Source of the DNA: an uncultured Eubacterium sp.
Lineage (GTDB): Bacteria; Bacillota; Clostridia; Lachnospirales; Lachnospiraceae
Reading direction: 5' to 3'
NCBI GenBank assembly: GCA_947090545.1
Contig: CAMUPC010000004.1
Coordinates: 1-57,026, forward strand
DNA: 57,026 nucleotides
Positions within the stretch are counted from its first letter, which is position 1, and the number at the start of each line of letters is the position of its first letter. A program made the translations under genes and the position numbers. Shown here piece after piece: positions 18,070-27,736 of the stretch. The notes beneath the pieces were generated by a model. It was given only the letters and a program-made list of their open reading frames with translations. It was not told the DNA's origin and searched no databases.

Positions 18070-19482
18070 TTAACGTTTGCTGGGGCGCCCGATCAACCGG
18101 ATACTGTCACTGGCATCATAGATGCGTTCCGTAACCGTATTGCTGGTGCTGCTTGCTTCAATCACAGTCCCATAATAGCCGATGCCTTCTTCGTACGCAT
18201 ATCCTGCAAAAAGGGCTGTATGGTCAATATCCAAATAACGCCCGTTATCTCCCTGGAAAGAATAATAGATCGTATCGCCAGGAATTAATTTACAACTTAA
18301 TATATCGACTGCCCCTTCTGAAACCAAATGTCTCGTGGAAGAACACCAGCGCGCTTCATCAGCCGCCGTTGGCGCCCAGGTGGGGTGTGTATAACCGAAC
18401 CGGATTCCATATTGCCGGTAACAGCGGTACACAAGAGAACTGCAATCATAATAGTTTTTCGACATACGCTTCTCCTGGCTGTACTGAATATTTTTCAAAT
18501 TTGAGATGGCGCGCGCGTCCTTCATTACCCGGTAAGCGGTCTTACTGCTTACCGATACGATGCAGATGGCTTTCCTGCCATTTGCTTTTGCAGTGATTTT
18601 GGTAGTGCCAATCCCTTTCATCGACACAATTCCGGTTTTTGATACAGTCGCTACATTTTTGTTGCCGGACGTCCAGGTTACTTTATGGCTTCCGGCTCCT
18701 TTCAGCTTTAAGTTTTTAATACCGCTTCCCAGATATGTATTGATTACATATTTGTTCAGCGTATAATGATGCACTGTGACACGGACAGAAAGCGGCACGC
18801 CATATACCTTCATACGGATATTGGTTACCCCTTTTGCAATGCCGCGGATATAAATGCTGCCATCCCGAAAGAAAGCGTCTGCAACCCCTGGATTGCCCGC
18901 TTCAATGGAACAATGCGAACCAGAATTCATCGCATCGCGGATCGTTTCATCTGACCAATCCTGCCCGCTTTCATAATAACTGGTGTCTAAATCAACCCCT
19001 TCGACAGCAACTTCTGTGCTTGGGGCTTCATCGTTTTGATAAATCGTAACATTTTCACTCGATAATGTCAGCTCAGATACCAGAATCTGGCAGGAAAGCA
19101 CCGTTTGTGCTCCATCATACCCAGTAGCTGTAATAAACAATTCCGTATGCCCGGCTGCAAGGGGTGTAATCGTTACCGACTGCGCCGTTTCGTTTGATAA
19201 GGCGGCCACCGCCTGGCTGCTGTCGGACAGTTCATACAAAGCACTGGCTGCATGGAATACCTGCAATTCATAGGTATCTCCGCCAGCCAATAAATGTACC
19301 TGTGTCGTTTGCAACGACGGCACTTCCTGGATGGCTACTGGCATATCCAAAGGGCCTTGTACTGAAATTTCATCCAAATCCGCTGCACCCTTCACCAAAA
19401 CAGGCTGGCTGTATAGTAAGCTTACAGCCAGCGCCAGGATGAAGAACAGACAGCATTCTTTTCTGACATTCTCTATCATCAT
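18070..19482 (-). CDS. Secreted NlpC/P60-type cell-wall hydrolase with Ig-like domain
   Basis: Secreted protein of 470 aa with a signal peptide (about residues 1-32). The middle contains a Big_2-type Ig-like domain: VTWTSGNKNVATVSKTGIV, then GTTKITAKANG. The C-terminal 150 residues form an NlpC/P60-like cysteine peptidase with the catalytic Cys in YDCSSLVYRC and His in DIDHTALFAG. Such enzymes cut peptidoglycan stem peptides. GAGGAAG precedes the ATG. No adjacent gene points to a specific process. Confidence 0.85.
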   Translation of the reverse strand: MMIENVRKECCLFFILALAVSLLYSQPVLVKGAADLDEISVQGPLDMPVAIQEVPSLQTTQVHLLAGGDTYELQVFHAASALYELSDSSQAVAALSNETAQSVTITPLAAGHTELFITATGYDGAQTVLSCQILVSELTLSSENVTIYQNDEAPSTEVAVEGVDLDTSYYESGQDWSDETIRDAMNSGSHCSIEAGNPGVADAFFRDGSIYIRGIAKGVTNIRMKVYGVPLSVRVTVHHYTLNKYVINTYLGSGIKNLKLKGAGSHKVTWTSGNKNVATVSKTGIVSMKGIGTTKITAKANGRKAICIVSVSSKTAYRVMKDARAISNLKNIQYSQEKRMSKNYYDCSSLVYRCYRQYGIRFGYTHPTWAPTAADEARWCSSTRHLVSEGAVDILSCKLIPGDTIYYSFQGDNGRYLDIDHTALFAGYAYEEGIGYYGTVIEASSTSNTVTERIYDASDSIRLIGRPSKR

Positions 19483-19570
19483 TGTTTTGCTTCCTCTTTC
19501 TGTATTTTAAAGCACAAAATGCATTTTCTTATACCTTGTTTTTATTTCCCTGTTTCCAGCCGGCATTAAA

Positions 19571-21697
19571 TTATAAATGTATAACCCTGGACCTGATTTC
19601 TTTTGTCTTTCCTTCGTTCCAGAAATTTTCCCCAAGGTATCCGCAGGTTCTGCGGACAACATTCATTTTGGAATGGTCTTTATTACCGCACTGCGGGCAC
19701 TCCCATTCAAAATCATCATTAATAAGGATCTCGCCGTCATATCCGCAGCATTGGCAGTAATCTGACTTTGTATTAAACTCTGCATATTGTATATTGTCAT
19801 AAATATATCGGATCGCGGACTCCAATGCCTCCAGATTATGCTTCATATTTGGGATTTCCACAAGAGAGATCGCTCCTCCCGACGACAGGTTTTGAAAGCT
19901 GCTTTCAAATGTCAGCTTTGCAAACGCATCAATCTGCTCCCGCACATCCACATGATACGAGTTTGTATAGTAGCCCTTATCCGTTACATCTTTTACATCG
20001 CCAAACCGCTTTTTATCAATTTTCGCAAAACGATAGCACAAGCTTTCTGCCGGCGTTCCATACAGGGCAAATCCAAGCTTTGTTTCCTCCTTCCACCTGT
20101 CCACTGTGTTTCGCAAATACTGCATCAGCTTTAACGCAAATTCCCTTCCCTGCGGTGCCGTATGGCTGCACTGGCGCATCAGTATGGTTGTTTCATACAC
20201 GCCAATATAGCCTAAGGACAACGTAGAATAACCGTTTTTCAAAAGCTGGTCGATGACTTCTCCCTTTTGCAGCCTTGCAATCGCGCCATATTGCCAGTGG
20301 ATCGGGCTCGTGTCCGACTTTACGCCAAGCAGTGCCTGATGGCGGCACATCAAAGCTTCATAGCAAAGCTCCAGCCGTTCTTCTAACAACTGCCAGAACT
20401 GTTCGTCCTTTCCTTTTGCAAGCAACGCAATCTGCGGCAGGTTAATGCTTACGACCCCTTGGTTAAACCTGCCTTCAAATTTGTAATTCCCATGTTCATC
20501 CTTCCACGGTGAAAGAAAGCTGCGGCAACCCATACAGCTAAATACGTTTCCTTCATAATTCTCCCGCATCTTTTTCGCCGAAATATAGTCCGGGTACATC
20601 CGCTTTGCAGAGCATTTTGCCGCAAGCTTTGTCAAATAGTCATATTTTCCGCCTTTCAAACAGTTATGCTCATCGAGCACATAAACGAGCTTTGGAAACG
20701 CAGGGGTAACATAAACACCTTTTTCGTTTTTAATCCCCTGATAGCGCTGGCGGAATACTTCCTCAATAATCAAGGCATTTTCTTCGATATAAGGATCGTT
20801 CTCATCAATATGCAAAAACAGCGTAACAAACGGAGACTGCCCGTTTGTCGTCATCAAGGTATTGATCTGGTACTGCATCGTCTGGACGCCTGCCTGTAGC
20901 TCTTCTTTCGTCCACATGGAGACAACCTGTGCAAGCTGATCCTTGCGAAAGCCTTCCCCCAGCTCCTGTTCTGCTTTTTTCTGAAATTTTTCACGGCTGT
21001 AGCGCAAATATTTTCCAAGGTGAATCAAATCTACCGACTGTCCGCCATACTGGTTCGATGCAACAGACGCAATAATCTGTGTCGTTACAGTACAAGCTAC
21101 CCGAAAACTTTTCGGCGTTTCAATCAGCTTTCCGTTAATAACGGTGCCATGGTCTAACATATTGCCTATATCAATCAGGCAGCAGTTAAAAATTGGCTGC
21201 AAAAAATAATCGGCATCATGAAAATGGATCGCGCCGCTTTCATGCGCCTGTACAATTTTATCTGGCAGCAATACGCGTTTTGTAAGGTCTCTTGATACCT
21301 CACCCGCAATATAATCTCTCTGCGTAGAAGCAAGCAGCGTATTTTTATTGGAATTTTCCTCAGCCAGCTCTTTATTATCATTGCGGATCAGTGATAAGAT
21401 AGATTCGTCGGTTGTATTTGCTTTTCTTACAAGCGCGTGTTTATAACGATAAATAATATACTTTTTTGCCAGTTCATACTTTTGTTCCTGGACAAGGCTA
21501 TGCTCAATGAAGTCCTGGATTTCTTCTACCTGGATCTGCCTGCATGACATATTTGAAATCAGCCGCTCAATATCCTCCATCTTCTGGTCAGTGATCTGGT
21601 CATGGACAGGCACCTCATTATTTGCTTTTTTCATCGCTAAAATAATCTTCATCCTGTCGTAATCTACAACCCTTCCGTCCCGTTTTATTACCTTCAC
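19571..21697 (-). CDS. nrdD: Anaerobic ribonucleoside-triphosphate reductase, class III
   Basis: Makes deoxyribonucleoside triphosphates under anoxia by glycyl-radical chemistry. The 708-aa protein begins with an ATP-cone (VIKRDGRVVDYDRMKIILAM), the usual allosteric domain. Near the C terminus are two CxxC pairs for zinc (YCQCCGYDG and ECPQCGN) and the radical motif RTCGYLGENFW, with the radical Gly at about residue 686. Translation starts at GTG after GGAGG. It lies 26 bases downstream of pncB and is probably cotranscribed with it. The activating enzyme gene nrdG, often next door, is not in this window. Confidence 0.97.
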   Translation of the reverse strand: MKVIKRDGRVVDYDRMKIILAMKKANNEVPVHDQITDQKMEDIERLISNMSCRQIQVEEIQDFIEHSLVQEQKYELAKKYIIYRYKHALVRKANTTDESILSLIRNDNKELAEENSNKNTLLASTQRDYIAGEVSRDLTKRVLLPDKIVQAHESGAIHFHDADYFLQPIFNCCLIDIGNMLDHGTVINGKLIETPKSFRVACTVTTQIIASVASNQYGGQSVDLIHLGKYLRYSREKFQKKAEQELGEGFRKDQLAQVVSMWTKEELQAGVQTMQYQINTLMTTNGQSPFVTLFLHIDENDPYIEENALIIEEVFRQRYQGIKNEKGVYVTPAFPKLVYVLDEHNCLKGGKYDYLTKLAAKCSAKRMYPDYISAKKMRENYEGNVFSCMGCRSFLSPWKDEHGNYKFEGRFNQGVVSINLPQIALLAKGKDEQFWQLLEERLELCYEALMCRHQALLGVKSDTSPIHWQYGAIARLQKGEVIDQLLKNGYSTLSLGYIGVYETTILMRQCSHTAPQGREFALKLMQYLRNTVDRWKEETKLGFALYGTPAESLCYRFAKIDKKRFGDVKDVTDKGYYTNSYHVDVREQIDAFAKLTFESSFQNLSSGGAISLVEIPNMKHNLEALESAIRYIYDNIQYAEFNTKSDYCQCCGYDGEILINDDFEWECPQCGNKDHSKMNVVRRTCGYLGENFWNEGKTKEIRSRVIHL

Positions 21698-21723
21698 TCT
21701 CTTTTCCTCCGTATTTAGGCTGT

Positions 21724-23172
21724 TTATTCGATCTTTGTTTCATAAAGCAGGTTCATTTTTTCTTCATAAAGCTCCGGCGTCATGTCCATATAATGTTTAT
21801 GTGGATTTTCAAAACGCTGCTCTTCTTCCCAAATCTCCTCGTCAAGCTGCCTTTTCACATAACTTGCGATTTCTTCTATGGAAGGCTGTTCATAGACAAG
21901 GCAGCCGTTTTGAAAAATCGGCACCTGAAGCTGTTTTGCTGTACATTGCTCAAAATAACGGTTTTTCCATGGCTTCACCGGATCTACATAGCGAAGCGGC
22001 TTTGAAAAATCAAGCTCTTGGCAAGACTTTGCCAAAAGGTCTGCAATCGCCTTCCCTTCCTGGTCATAGATGCGGTAAACCTTTTTTAACCCTGGATTTG
22101 TAATCTTTTCCGTATTTTCTGAAATTTTAATCCGCGGCTGAAACGTGCCGTTTTCTTCTACTGCCACAATTTTATAGACAGCGCCAAATACAGGCTCTGA
22201 TTTAGAAGTAATCAGGCGCTCTCCTACCCCAAAGCTGTCAATACAGCCGCCCTGGTCTAAAATCGATGTAATCGTATATTCATCCAGGCTGTTGGACACA
22301 ATGATCTTGCAGTCGCTAAGCCCTGCCTGGTCTAACATTTTTCTGGCACGCTTGGATAAATAGGCAAGATCCCCGCTGTCCAGGCGGATTCCTTTTAAAC
22401 GCTTCCCCATTGGCTCCAGTACTTCCTTTGCCGTCTTAATGGCGTTTGGAACACCGCTTTCCAACACATCGTACGTATCTACCAGAAGGACTGCCGCATC
22501 TGGATACGTAAGCGCATATTTTTTAAATGCTGTAAATTCATCGCCAAAATACATGACCCAGCTATGCGCCATCGTGCCGTTAACCGGAATGTGGAACATC
22601 TTTCCTGCCAGTACGGTTGCTGTCGCCGCCGCGCCGCCAATATAGGCTGCCCGTGCCCCATATACCGCAGCATCCATATTATGTGCGCGCCTTGCGCCAA
22701 AATCAGACACCATCCGCCCTTTTGCGGCTTTTACGATCCTTCTTGTTTTTGTCGCAATTAAAGACTGGTGATTGATTTCCAGCAAAATCGCGGTTTCGAT
22801 AAGCTGCGCATCGATCAAAGGGGCAATCACTGTCATAACAGGCTCATTGGGATACATTACCGTCCCTTCCGGGAAAGCATAAATGTCCCCTTTAAAACGA
22901 AACTCTTTTAAATAAGTAAGAAATTCTTCAGAAAATAAATTTTGCCCGCGCAAATATTCGATATCCTCGTCCTCAAAATGAAGATTGGTTATATATTCAA
23001 TGATCTGTCCCAATCCAGCAAAAATAGAAAAGCCTGCCTTATCTGGATTTTTACGGTAAAATACGTCAAACGCTGCCTTGGCATGATGGTTTGGGTCAGT
23101 GAAATAGCCATTGCTCATGGTCAGTTCATAAAAATCCATGACCATTGATAAATTTCTCTCCTTGTGCTGCAT
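21724..23172 (-). CDS. pncB: Nicotinate phosphoribosyltransferase
   Basis: First step of the NAD salvage (Preiss-Handler) pathway, joining nicotinate and PRPP in the cytoplasm. The 482-aa protein has the N-terminal MDFYELTMSNGYF motif, the GARRAHNMDAAVYGARAAYIGG segment and the GIRLDSGDLAYLS phosphate-binding region. The length is normal for the family. AAAGGAG precedes the ATG. It leads a two-gene unit with nrdD, linking NAD and dNTP supply. A promoter and an operator-like repeat lie directly upstream. Confidence 0.96.
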   Translation of the reverse strand: MQHKERNLSMVMDFYELTMSNGYFTDPNHHAKAAFDVFYRKNPDKAGFSIFAGLGQIIEYITNLHFEDEDIEYLRGQNLFSEEFLTYLKEFRFKGDIYAFPEGTVMYPNEPVMTVIAPLIDAQLIETAILLEINHQSLIATKTRRIVKAAKGRMVSDFGARRAHNMDAAVYGARAAYIGGAAATATVLAGKMFHIPVNGTMAHSWVMYFGDEFTAFKKYALTYPDAAVLLVDTYDVLESGVPNAIKTAKEVLEPMGKRLKGIRLDSGDLAYLSKRARKMLDQAGLSDCKIIVSNSLDEYTITSILDQGGCIDSFGVGERLITSKSEPVFGAVYKIVAVEENGTFQPRIKISENTEKITNPGLKKVYRIYDQEGKAIADLLAKSCQELDFSKPLRYVDPVKPWKNRYFEQCTAKQLQVPIFQNGCLVYEQPSIEEIASYVKRQLDEEIWEEEQRFENPHKHYMDMTPELYEEKMNLLYETKIE

Positions 23173-23189
23173 GTGCCTTTCTCCTTTTT

Positions 23190-23209
23190 GTAATACGCTA
23201 AAATATTAC
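23190..23209 (-). promoter_or_regulatory. Operator-like inverted repeat upstream of pncB
   Basis: GTAATA (23190-23195) and TATTAC (23204-23209) form a perfect 6+6 inverted repeat with an 8-base spacer. It lies between the predicted -10 box and the pncB start codon, where a bound repressor would block transcription. The regulator is not known. Confidence 0.35.
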
Positions 23210-23225
23210 TCCTTATATTTGCTAT

Positions 23226-23254
23226 ATTTTAGCCTTTTCCGCGGCATTTTGCAA
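23226..23254 (-). promoter_or_regulatory. Sigma-A-type promoter for pncB-nrdD
   Basis: On the minus strand, TTGCAA (23249-23254) and TAAAAT (23226-23231) are 17 bases apart. The predicted start lies about 45 bases upstream of the pncB ATG. Confidence 0.6.
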
Positions 23255-23269
23255 GCTTTTTTATCAATT

Positions 23270-23818
23270 TTATGGCTTTTTTGTTAGATTGTTTGCTGTA
23301 ATTTGTACCATTGCCCTCTGAAAATCCCCAAACCGGTATTTAGAAATCAGGATCGCTTCCGCATTTTTTAAAACGGCTTCTCTCCTGTTATAGCTTTCTA
23401 CATAAAGCAGGTTCACCAGATACGCCCTGTGTGTACGAAAAAAATAAGGGGAAAGCTGCTCTTCTAGTTGGCTGATCTTAGCATAATATTCAATTGTCTC
23501 ATCCGGCAGATGCAGTACCGCCTTGCGCCCAAGGCTTTCTATATAAATAATATCCTGCATATTTACCAGGCGGATTTTACTGCCTTGTTTTACCGTAAGC
23601 CTCATCCTGTCCTGTCTCTCATCCAAACGTCTGTCCTCCCAAATCTGCTGTAGCCTGGAATAAAAAAAGCGCCTGAATGATTTTGCCATTCCGTTGGCAT
23701 TCAGCGCTTTCCGTAGCTTTTGTATTTGTTTACATCTGTTAAATATTTTATCGGATCGTTTCTTATTTTTATTAACGATCAGACAAACGCTTTGCAAACT
23801 TTCTTTCAGAGACAACAA
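23270..23818 (-). CDS. LytTR-type DNA-binding protein without receiver domain
   Basis: The C-terminal 100 residues form a LytTR DNA-binding domain: IRLVNMQDIIYIES, then the YYAKISQLEEQL and FFRTHRAYLVNLLYV blocks. The N-terminal 70 residues are basic and have no receiver (REC) domain, so this is not an ordinary response regulator. The full frame of 182 aa needs a TTG start with no clear ribosome binding site. A start at Met44 (23689), giving 139 aa, is possible, as is a shorter one near Met73. Target genes are unknown; pncB and the sulfite reductase-like gene are its neighbours. Confidence 0.75.
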   Translation of the reverse strand: MLSLKESLQSVCLIVNKNKKRSDKIFNRCKQIQKLRKALNANGMAKSFRRFFYSRLQQIWEDRRLDERQDRMRLTVKQGSKIRLVNMQDIIYIESLGRKAVLHLPDETIEYYAKISQLEEQLSPYFFRTHRAYLVNLLYVESYNRREAVLKNAEAILISKYRFGDFQRAMVQITANNLTKKP

Positions 23819-23829
23819 TATCTAATCAT

Positions 23830-23869
23830 AAAGGATCAGGAGCTGATTCTTTGAAGCCCCTGATCCTTT
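23830..23869 (-). terminator. Hairpin between sulfite reductase-like gene and LytTR gene
   Basis: AAAGGATCAGG (23830-23840) pairs with CCTGATCCTTT (23859-23869), an 11-bp stem just past the sulfite reductase stop codon. The minus-strand downstream sequence lacks a long T-run, so termination may be partial. Confidence 0.55.
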
Positions 23870-23882
23870 GTCTGCTTACGCC

Positions 23883-25421
23883 CTATGCTACATATTCTGC
23901 CGCCACCGCATCAAGCGCGGCTGGATTTTTTTCCTGCCATTCTGTAAAAGAAAGCCCGCTTTTTGCAACAGCCTTGCCCAGCTTTACCAGAAACTCTGGT
24001 ATTTTTTCTTCCAAAATCGCGCCGACTTCACGGCCCATTGTTTCATTGCCCTGTTTTTCGCAGCCATTTACATACAAAACAAATCCTGGCTGCGGCTTGC
24101 CGTCCACCCGTTTGACCCCGCCGCGGAAGCCAAGCGCTCCGGTCTGGTGTGTGCCACAGGATGACGGGCACCCGGAAATATGAACCTGCGGCAGCGCGCC
24201 GTCTGGAATGCCTGCTTCCCGTACTGCCTTCACACATGCTGCAAGCAGCGCCTGGGAATCCCTCACACCGACCTGGCAGACAGAAGCACCGATACAGCTT
24301 ACGGAAGCCTCAAATACACTTCCCGCACTGTCCTTTGTGATCTCCAGCACCTTTTCTGCTTCGCCGGCAGATAAATTGACAATATAGGCGGTTTCATCCG
24401 GCGCTAAACGCATTTCTACCGCTTCCATGCCGCTGGCTGCCTCATTTAATGCACAAAACGCGTCTACACCTGGCATCCCACCGACCGGATGCCAGACAAC
24501 GGTATACAGCCCTTCCTGTTTTTGCGCAATGACTCGCTTATCGGAAATCTGCGCTCCATCTCCTTTCTTCGTAATTGGTTTTGCAGCAGCATGGATACGC
24601 AGGTTTTCCCCAGAATCAAAAACTTCTTTTAATTTTTCTTGATACGCATCGATATAGTTGCCTGCTCCGCCAAGCGCTTGCGGCATATACCGGGTGCGCG
24701 CTTTGACGCGGCTGTCATAATTACCATAAGCCAAAAATGTCAGCCACATTGCTTTTATATAGTACAAAATCATCTCCGGCTCGATGCCCTGCGCCACTTG
24801 AATGCCAAACTGTGGATTCGCGCCAAGCCCTCCGGCACTGTAAACGTCAAATTTGCCTTCTTTTGTCGCCACAAATCCAAGATCGCGGTAAGTCGCATGT
24901 GTTACATTATCAGGCGAACTGGAAAAAGCGACTTTTAATTTCCTTGGCATTTTTTTTGCCATAATAAACTCCATTAAATAATCCGCTGCGGCTTCTGCCC
25001 ATGGCAGGACATCGAAATATTCCCCCTGTTGCAGCCCGGACAGCGGCGGGCACATCACATTTCTTGGATAATCCCCGCCTCCGCCAATCGTAACAATCCC
25101 GGCGTCCAGCGCCCGCTCCATAATGTCATAAACTGCATCCGGCTGTAAATTATGAAGCTGGATCGTCTGGCAGGTTGTAAAATGCATTTTTGATATTCCA
25201 TGCTTTTTCAGCATATCTGCCGTAAACGACATCCTTTCTTTTGTCACACGCCCTGCCGTCATGCGCAGGCGCAGCATATTTGCCCCTCCGCCCCGCTGTG
25301 CATAGCTTCCATAAAAGCCAGAAAGCCCTTTATATTCACTCTGGCTGATGCTGCCGTCGTAAAACTGCGCTGTTTTTTCCTGAAATCCAGGAAGAAGCTG
25401 CTTCAATGCCTGTATATCCAT
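23883..25421 (-). CDS. Siroheme/4Fe-4S nitrite or sulfite reductase-like protein
   Basis: Protein of 512 aa with the two-half fold of siroheme sulfite/nitrite reductases. Cluster ligands are CIGASVC at 376-382 and CPSSC at 418-422, the C-x5-C and C-x3-C motifs that bind the coupled 4Fe-4S cluster and siroheme. Arg-rich anion-binding residues occur in the N-terminal half (MLRLRMTAGRVTKE). Ferredoxin is the likely donor, with reduction to sulfide or ammonia. It cannot be decided from the sequence whether sulfite or nitrite is used. The AKR gene with iron-sulfur motifs lies 81 bases upstream in the same direction. Confidence 0.9.
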   Translation of the reverse strand: MDIQALKQLLPGFQEKTAQFYDGSISQSEYKGLSGFYGSYAQRGGGANMLRLRMTAGRVTKERMSFTADMLKKHGISKMHFTTCQTIQLHNLQPDAVYDIMERALDAGIVTIGGGGDYPRNVMCPPLSGLQQGEYFDVLPWAEAAADYLMEFIMAKKMPRKLKVAFSSSPDNVTHATYRDLGFVATKEGKFDVYSAGGLGANPQFGIQVAQGIEPEMILYYIKAMWLTFLAYGNYDSRVKARTRYMPQALGGAGNYIDAYQEKLKEVFDSGENLRIHAAAKPITKKGDGAQISDKRVIAQKQEGLYTVVWHPVGGMPGVDAFCALNEAASGMEAVEMRLAPDETAYIVNLSAGEAEKVLEITKDSAGSVFEASVSCIGASVCQVGVRDSQALLAACVKAVREAGIPDGALPQVHISGCPSSCGTHQTGALGFRGGVKRVDGKPQPGFVLYVNGCEKQGNETMGREVGAILEEKIPEFLVKLGKAVAKSGLSFTEWQEKNPAALDAVAAEYVA

Positions 25422-25502
25422 TTCTTTGTCTGTCTCCTTTTTCTATTATGATAGCCGATCCTTTTCTATTTTCAACACAACCAGGCGCTTTTTCATAAGC
25501 CG

Positions 25503-26669
25503 TCATTTGAACATCTTTTTCATAAAAAAGGCTGCTGCCTTATAAACCGGATGTTCCATATACTTCACAACCTGGTCCAGCTCTTTTCGGATCGAGATTC
25601 CCTGCGGGCAATGCTTTTCACATTTTCCACACTTCCTGCACAGGGAAGCATTGGTCGGGTGCGCACGCATCGAAGTACACATCAAATACTCCCTCATACC
25701 CGTCAAATAATTGTCCGTGTAGCATACATTATAACACCGGAAAACTCCCGGGATATCCACTCCTGCCGGACAAGGCTGGCAATACCCGCACCCGGTACAC
25801 GCTACCTTTACCTTTTCATTCACTGCCCGGCGTAATTTTTCAAACAACTGTTCCTCTTTTTTCGTAAACTCGCCAGCCTGTACAGACTGTGCAATCTTAA
25901 TATTTTCCCTTACCATCTCCATTGAATTCATGCCAGATAATACCACCGACACCTCAGGCTGGTTCCAAAGCCAGCGAAAAGCCCATTCCGCAGGAGAGCG
26001 CTGCGGCTTTTGCCTTTTCAAAAGCTCCTTTGCCCTTGCAGGCAGCCCGTGCGCAAGCCTGCCGCCCCGCAATGGCTCCATAATAATGACAGGAATTCCT
26101 TTTTTTGCGGCATACGCTACGCCTGCCCTTCCAGCCTGGCTGTGTTCATCCATATAGTTATACTGCACCTGGCAGAAATCCCAGTCGAATGCATCCAAAA
26201 GCTCTATAAACTGGCGGGTATTGCCATGATAGGAAAAACCAAGCTTTCGGATCTTCCCCTGCGCCTTCATTTCCAAAAGCCAATCCAAAATACCCATTTT
26301 TACAAGCTTATCCCACACTTGTATATCCGGCAGCATGTGCATAAGATAATTATCTATGTAATCCGTATGCAAACGGGCAAGCTGTTCGTCAAAAATCTTC
26401 TGTGCACCTTCAACCGAATGTATCAAATAATGAGGCAGCTTGGTAGCAATTACCACCTGTTTCCTCCAATGGTTTTTCGCAAGCAGCACGCCAATCGCTT
26501 TCTCACTGCCCTTATAAATATAAGCGGTATCCAAGTAACAAACCCCATGCCGGATTGCGTAAGAAAGCTCCCGCTCTGTTTCCCGCAAATCAATACGCCC
26601 GTTTTTTGTTGGAAAACGCATACATCCAAACCCCAGGATCGGCCAGCCATTTTTTCTTGTTTCCATCAT
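25503..26669 (-). CDS. Aldo/keto reductase with C-terminal 4Fe-4S clusters
   Basis: Cytoplasmic protein of 388 aa. Residues 1 to about 270 form an aldo/keto reductase barrel, with DTAYIYKGSE carrying the Asp and Tyr, and Lys in ATKLP. The C-terminal 100 residues add two cysteine groups, CTGCGYCQPCP and CRKCGKCEKHCP, of the type that binds 4Fe-4S clusters. Such fused enzymes are common in anaerobes and may pass electrons between NAD(P)H and ferredoxin-like partners. AAAGGAG precedes the ATG. The physiological substrate is unknown. Confidence 0.92.
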   Translation of the reverse strand: MMETRKNGWPILGFGCMRFPTKNGRIDLRETERELSYAIRHGVCYLDTAYIYKGSEKAIGVLLAKNHWRKQVVIATKLPHYLIHSVEGAQKIFDEQLARLHTDYIDNYLMHMLPDIQVWDKLVKMGILDWLLEMKAQGKIRKLGFSYHGNTRQFIELLDAFDWDFCQVQYNYMDEHSQAGRAGVAYAAKKGIPVIIMEPLRGGRLAHGLPARAKELLKRQKPQRSPAEWAFRWLWNQPEVSVVLSGMNSMEMVRENIKIAQSVQAGEFTKKEEQLFEKLRRAVNEKVKVACTGCGYCQPCPAGVDIPGVFRCYNVCYTDNYLTGMREYLMCTSMRAHPTNASLCRKCGKCEKHCPQGISIRKELDQVVKYMEHPVYKAAAFFMKKMFK

Positions 26670-26691
26670 CAGTGCTCCTTTCCTATATGGG

Positions 26692-26718
26692 AAAAAGACA
26701 GCACAGGGAATGCTATCT
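26692..26718 (-). terminator. Terminator after the HTH gene
   Basis: On the minus strand, AGATAGCA (26711-26718) pairs with TGCTGTCT (26696-26703) with one G-T pair, and is followed by TTTT. It separates the HTH/membrane-protein unit from the downstream aldo/keto reductase gene. Confidence 0.65.
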
Positions 26719-26845
26719 CTTTCTTTTTCTTAGCAGGGCTATACTTTTTATCTGTCTTTTTTATCATTCTATTATAAGTACAAGTATATCCAGCTTTTTG
26801 CTGCATTATACAATCACAATAAAATTTAATTATATTTTAATATCT

Positions 26846-27058
26846 TTACTGTTCCTCGTTTTCATCATTATCCCAGAACAAATCATCCAGCGTCTTTCCC
26901 AATACCCTGCAAATTGCAATGCACAGCCGTATCGTAGGATTATAATCTCCTTTTTCAATCGCGCTCACTGTCTGCCGGGAAACTCCTACCCGGCTTGCAA
27001 GCTCCTGCTGAGAAAGATCCTTTGCTGCCCTGGCAGATTTCAGCTTTAAATTTTTCAT
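26846..27058 (-). CDS. XRE-family helix-turn-helix regulator
   Basis: DNA-binding protein of 70 aa consisting of one Cro/CI-type HTH (LSQQELASRVGVSRQTVSAI, then EKGDYNPTIRL) and an acidic tail. It follows the YDERQ-motif membrane protein by 13 bases on the same strand, an arrangement common in Firmicutes, where the HTH protein controls the pair. AAAGGTG precedes the ATG. Confidence 0.9.
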   Translation of the reverse strand: MKNLKLKSARAAKDLSQQELASRVGVSRQTVSAIEKGDYNPTIRLCIAICRVLGKTLDDLFWDNDENEEQ

Positions 27059-27071
27059 ATTCCATGCACCT

Positions 27072-27599
27072 TTATTCCGTCCACTTCTGGTCGGAATGCC
27101 ATTTTACAAACAGGACACTTAAAATCAATAACATTGCAACTGCCAACAGCAAATTTGCGCCGTTTAACAAGGTCAGCACTCCATTTTCTAAAAGCCCCTC
27201 ATGCACCCTAAAAGCGCCACATGCACCGTTTAATACTGTCATTGCAACCAACAGCGATATCGCACGCTTCGGATTTTCGTTTAATGAAAAATAACCGTCA
27301 TGCCAAATATTGTAGCTCACATAAACTGCAACCCCAACCACCATTCCAAAATACAGCGACATAGAGGTGTCCATGTATTGCTTCTCAAACCCAACATCCA
27401 AAAGAATCTCAATTCCATTAAAAATCATCCAGCTAAAAAAACCATACTGAAATCCACGCCCACGGACAAGCTGCTGGCGTTCATCGTATTTGCACCTGAT
27501 CGAGCCATCCTTCTTCGTCATCCACAAAAACAAGACAACCAAAATGCACCCAGCAATTACTCCTGCCAAAAATCCTAAACGCATCCCATCACTCTTCAT
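27072..27599 (-). CDS. Four- to five-span membrane protein with YDERQ motif
   Basis: Membrane protein of 175 aa with an N-terminal hydrophobic segment, a cytoplasmic loop carrying KYDERQQLVRGRG, then about four further membrane spans. The YDERQ motif marks a group of uncharacterised Firmicutes membrane proteins that are usually encoded next to a small XRE regulator, as here. GGAGG precedes the ATG. No enzymatic role is known. Confidence 0.75.
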   Translation of the reverse strand: MKSDGMRLGFLAGVIAGCILVVLFLWMTKKDGSIRCKYDERQQLVRGRGFQYGFFSWMIFNGIEILLDVGFEKQYMDTSMSLYFGMVVGVAVYVSYNIWHDGYFSLNENPKRAISLLVAMTVLNGACGAFRVHEGLLENGVLTLLNGANLLLAVAMLLILSVLFVKWHSDQKWTE

Positions 27600-27736
27600 A
27601 TGTTTGCCCTCCTGACACCTGTTTTTATTTTCTGATTCGAGTATATACTTTTTTTATCATTTTGTCAAATATATTTTACTTTTTTCATCTAAAAAACAGT
27701 GCCGCATCCTCTATGCAGGTACGAGGGCAGCTCTTA

